From Methanofastidiosum sp. (GTDB taxonomy: Archaea > Methanobacteriota_B > Thermococci > Methanofastidiosales > Methanofastidiosaceae), in the NCBI GenBank assembly GCA_013329085.1, contig DUKX01000095.1, positions 1 to 5,869 on the forward strand: a stretch of 5,869 nt of DNA, read 5' to 3'. The notes under the pieces were generated by a model. That model did not search any database and was not told the origin of the DNA. It saw only the letters and a program-made list of their open reading frames with translations. The position numbers were made by a program, and so were the translations under genes. This document shows, in pieces, positions 5,223-5,869 of this stretch (its first letter is position 1; the number at the start of each line of letters is the position of its first letter).

Positions 5223-5869
5223 TTATGCCTCCCCTGCAGAAGCTTTGTAGAGGTAGGTAATATCTGGTACCCCTCCAGTTCTTCTTACTGGTACCCTTAC
5301 AGATTTTCTAAGCCTTAATATTCTCTTAGTGGATCCTCCTACGCTACCTTTAAGCATAGTATAGTCGGATGTTAATAATCCATAATTCTTAAATCCTTCT
5401 TTTGGAGTAATATTGAGATCTTTTGGATTTGTTATTCTAAATATTCTTTTGTTGAGTTCTGTTCTCGTGTGGAATCCCATCTGTCCAGCAAATGGCACAG
5501 TCCACATAACTTTTGGTGGATGCCATGGACCGATTGACCCTACGTGCCTTCTAGCATCATTGGATTTTCTAGTCTGTATTTTTACTCCCCATCTTCTTAC
5601 TACGCCCTGGAATCCCTTTCCTTTTGTAACCGAAATAACATCAACGAATTCTCCTTCGTCTAGGACATCTTTTACCTTTAGTTCTTTTCCAAAAACACCC
5701 TTTAGGTACTCCAACTTGGCGTTAACATCTGCTCCGCCAATCCCGCTTTCCATGACCTCTGGTTTCTTTTTTAGATTAATGAGCTTTGGTTGAGTGCAAA
5801 CAATAGCTCTTAAATCATCTACCTTTCCATCTTCTATAAGAGACTGGATTTTAGCAAGGTCTTTTACAG
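5223..5869 (-). CDS. rpl3: 50S ribosomal protein L3 (uL3), C-terminal part (5' end outside window)
   Basis: The open frame runs off the right edge and gives the last 214 residues or so of L3, a protein that binds 23S rRNA early and reaches the peptidyl-transferase centre. Archaeal L3 is about 330-360 residues, so about 120-140 are missing. The ATG at 5753 is an internal methionine: the frame continues upstream through LRAIVCTQPKLINLKKKPEV, which matches the archaeal pattern VxTQPxL...KKKPE. The L3 core is visible in VDVISVTKGKGFQGVVRRWG and in the W-finger region RRHVGSIGPWHPPKVMWTVP, followed by AGQMGFHTRTELNKRIFRI. The C-terminus (KSVRVPVRR, ITYLYKASAGEA) is complete. Gene order places L3 at the head of this cluster. 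Confidence 0.97.
   Translation of the reverse strand, partial: VKDLAKIQSLIEDGKVDDLRAIVCTQPKLINLKKKPEVMESGIGGADVNAKLEYLKGVFGKELKVKDVLDEGEFVDVISVTKGKGFQGVVRRWGVKIQTRKSNDARRHVGSIGPWHPPKVMWTVPFAGQMGFHTRTELNKRIFRITNPKDLNITPKEGFKNYGLLTSDYTMLKGSVGGSTKRILRLRKSVRVPVRRTGGVPDITYLYKASAGEA

Larger units (their letters stand above)
1..5869 (-). other. Archaeal S10/spc-type ribosomal protein operon segment
   Basis: Fourteen genes in one direction are packed with gaps of 13 nt or less. Junctions in transcription order are: L3-L4 gap 3, L4-L23 overlap 4, L23-L2 gap 10, L2-S19 gap 2, S19-L22 gap 4, L22-S3 overlap 1, S3-L29 gap 13, L29-aIF1 overlap 8, aIF1-Rpp29 overlap 4, Rpp29-S17 gap 4 (1 if GTG), S17-L14 overlap 1, L14-L24 gap 12 and L24-S4e gap 9. 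No intergenic space could hold a terminator hairpin or a full archaeal promoter, so the whole window is probably one transcription unit that begins and ends outside it. The order is the one known from many euryarchaea. Confidence 0.9.

Noticed and set aside
5223..5753. L3 as a 176-residue protein starting at the ATG at 5753
   Set aside because: The frame stays open to the window edge and the upstream residues match L3, so this ATG is internal.
5413..5793. Longest plus-strand frame (126 codons), opposite L3
   Set aside because: It is antisense to conserved L3 sequence, including the W-finger region, and has no recognisable domain.
1..5869. A new defence, mobile or RNA-based system hidden in the window
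   Set aside because: All of the sequence except gaps of 13 nt or less is taken up by recognised ribosomal or translation genes in the known archaeal order. I saw no repeat arrays, tRNA-like folds or foreign genes.

Overview
The window is a solid block of archaeal ribosomal-protein genes, all on the minus strand, so transcription runs from high to low coordinates. In transcription order the genes are L3 (5' end cut by the window), L4, L23, L2, S19, L22, S3, L29, translation initiation factor aIF1 (SUI1), RNase P subunit Rpp29 (Rnp1), S17, L14, L24 and S4e (3' end cut). This is the archaeal version of the fused S10/spc cluster.

The archaeal assignment rests on several features: aIF1 and Rpp29 lie between L29 and S17; S4e, a family absent from bacteria, follows L24; S17 has an archaeal/eukaryotic N-terminal extension; and the L2, L3, L4 and S19 sequences are of archaeal type. 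Gene order and the Cys-rich aIF1 N-terminus suggest a euryarchaeal-type, AT-rich organism. I cannot fix the genus; a Methanofastidiosa- or Thermococci-like lineage is only a guess.

Layout: 5223-5869 L3 C-terminal part; 4189-5219 L4 and L23; 3043-4178 L2 and S19; 1993-3038 L22 and S3; 1239-1979 L29, aIF1 and Rpp29; 120-1237 S17, L14 and L24; 1-110 S4e N-terminal part. Coding density is nearly total. The longest gap between genes is 13 nt and five junctions overlap, so there is no room for an internal promoter of ordinary size or for a terminator hairpin outside genes. No RNA gene, mobile element, repeat array or plus-strand gene is supported.

The products build both subunits (large: L2, L3, L4, L14, L22, L23, L24, L29; small: S3, S17, S19, S4e), with one initiation factor and one subunit of the tRNA 5'-processing enzyme co-transcribed with them. 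Translation signals are the most informative part of the sequence. Shine-Dalgarno (SD) sites are strong and often lie inside the last codons of the preceding gene. At least four genes start with GTG or TTG (S4e, L23, L2, S19). Rpp29 is unusually short and has no well-placed SD. I see no previously undescribed system here; the findings are about translation signals and small protein oddities within a well-known operon.
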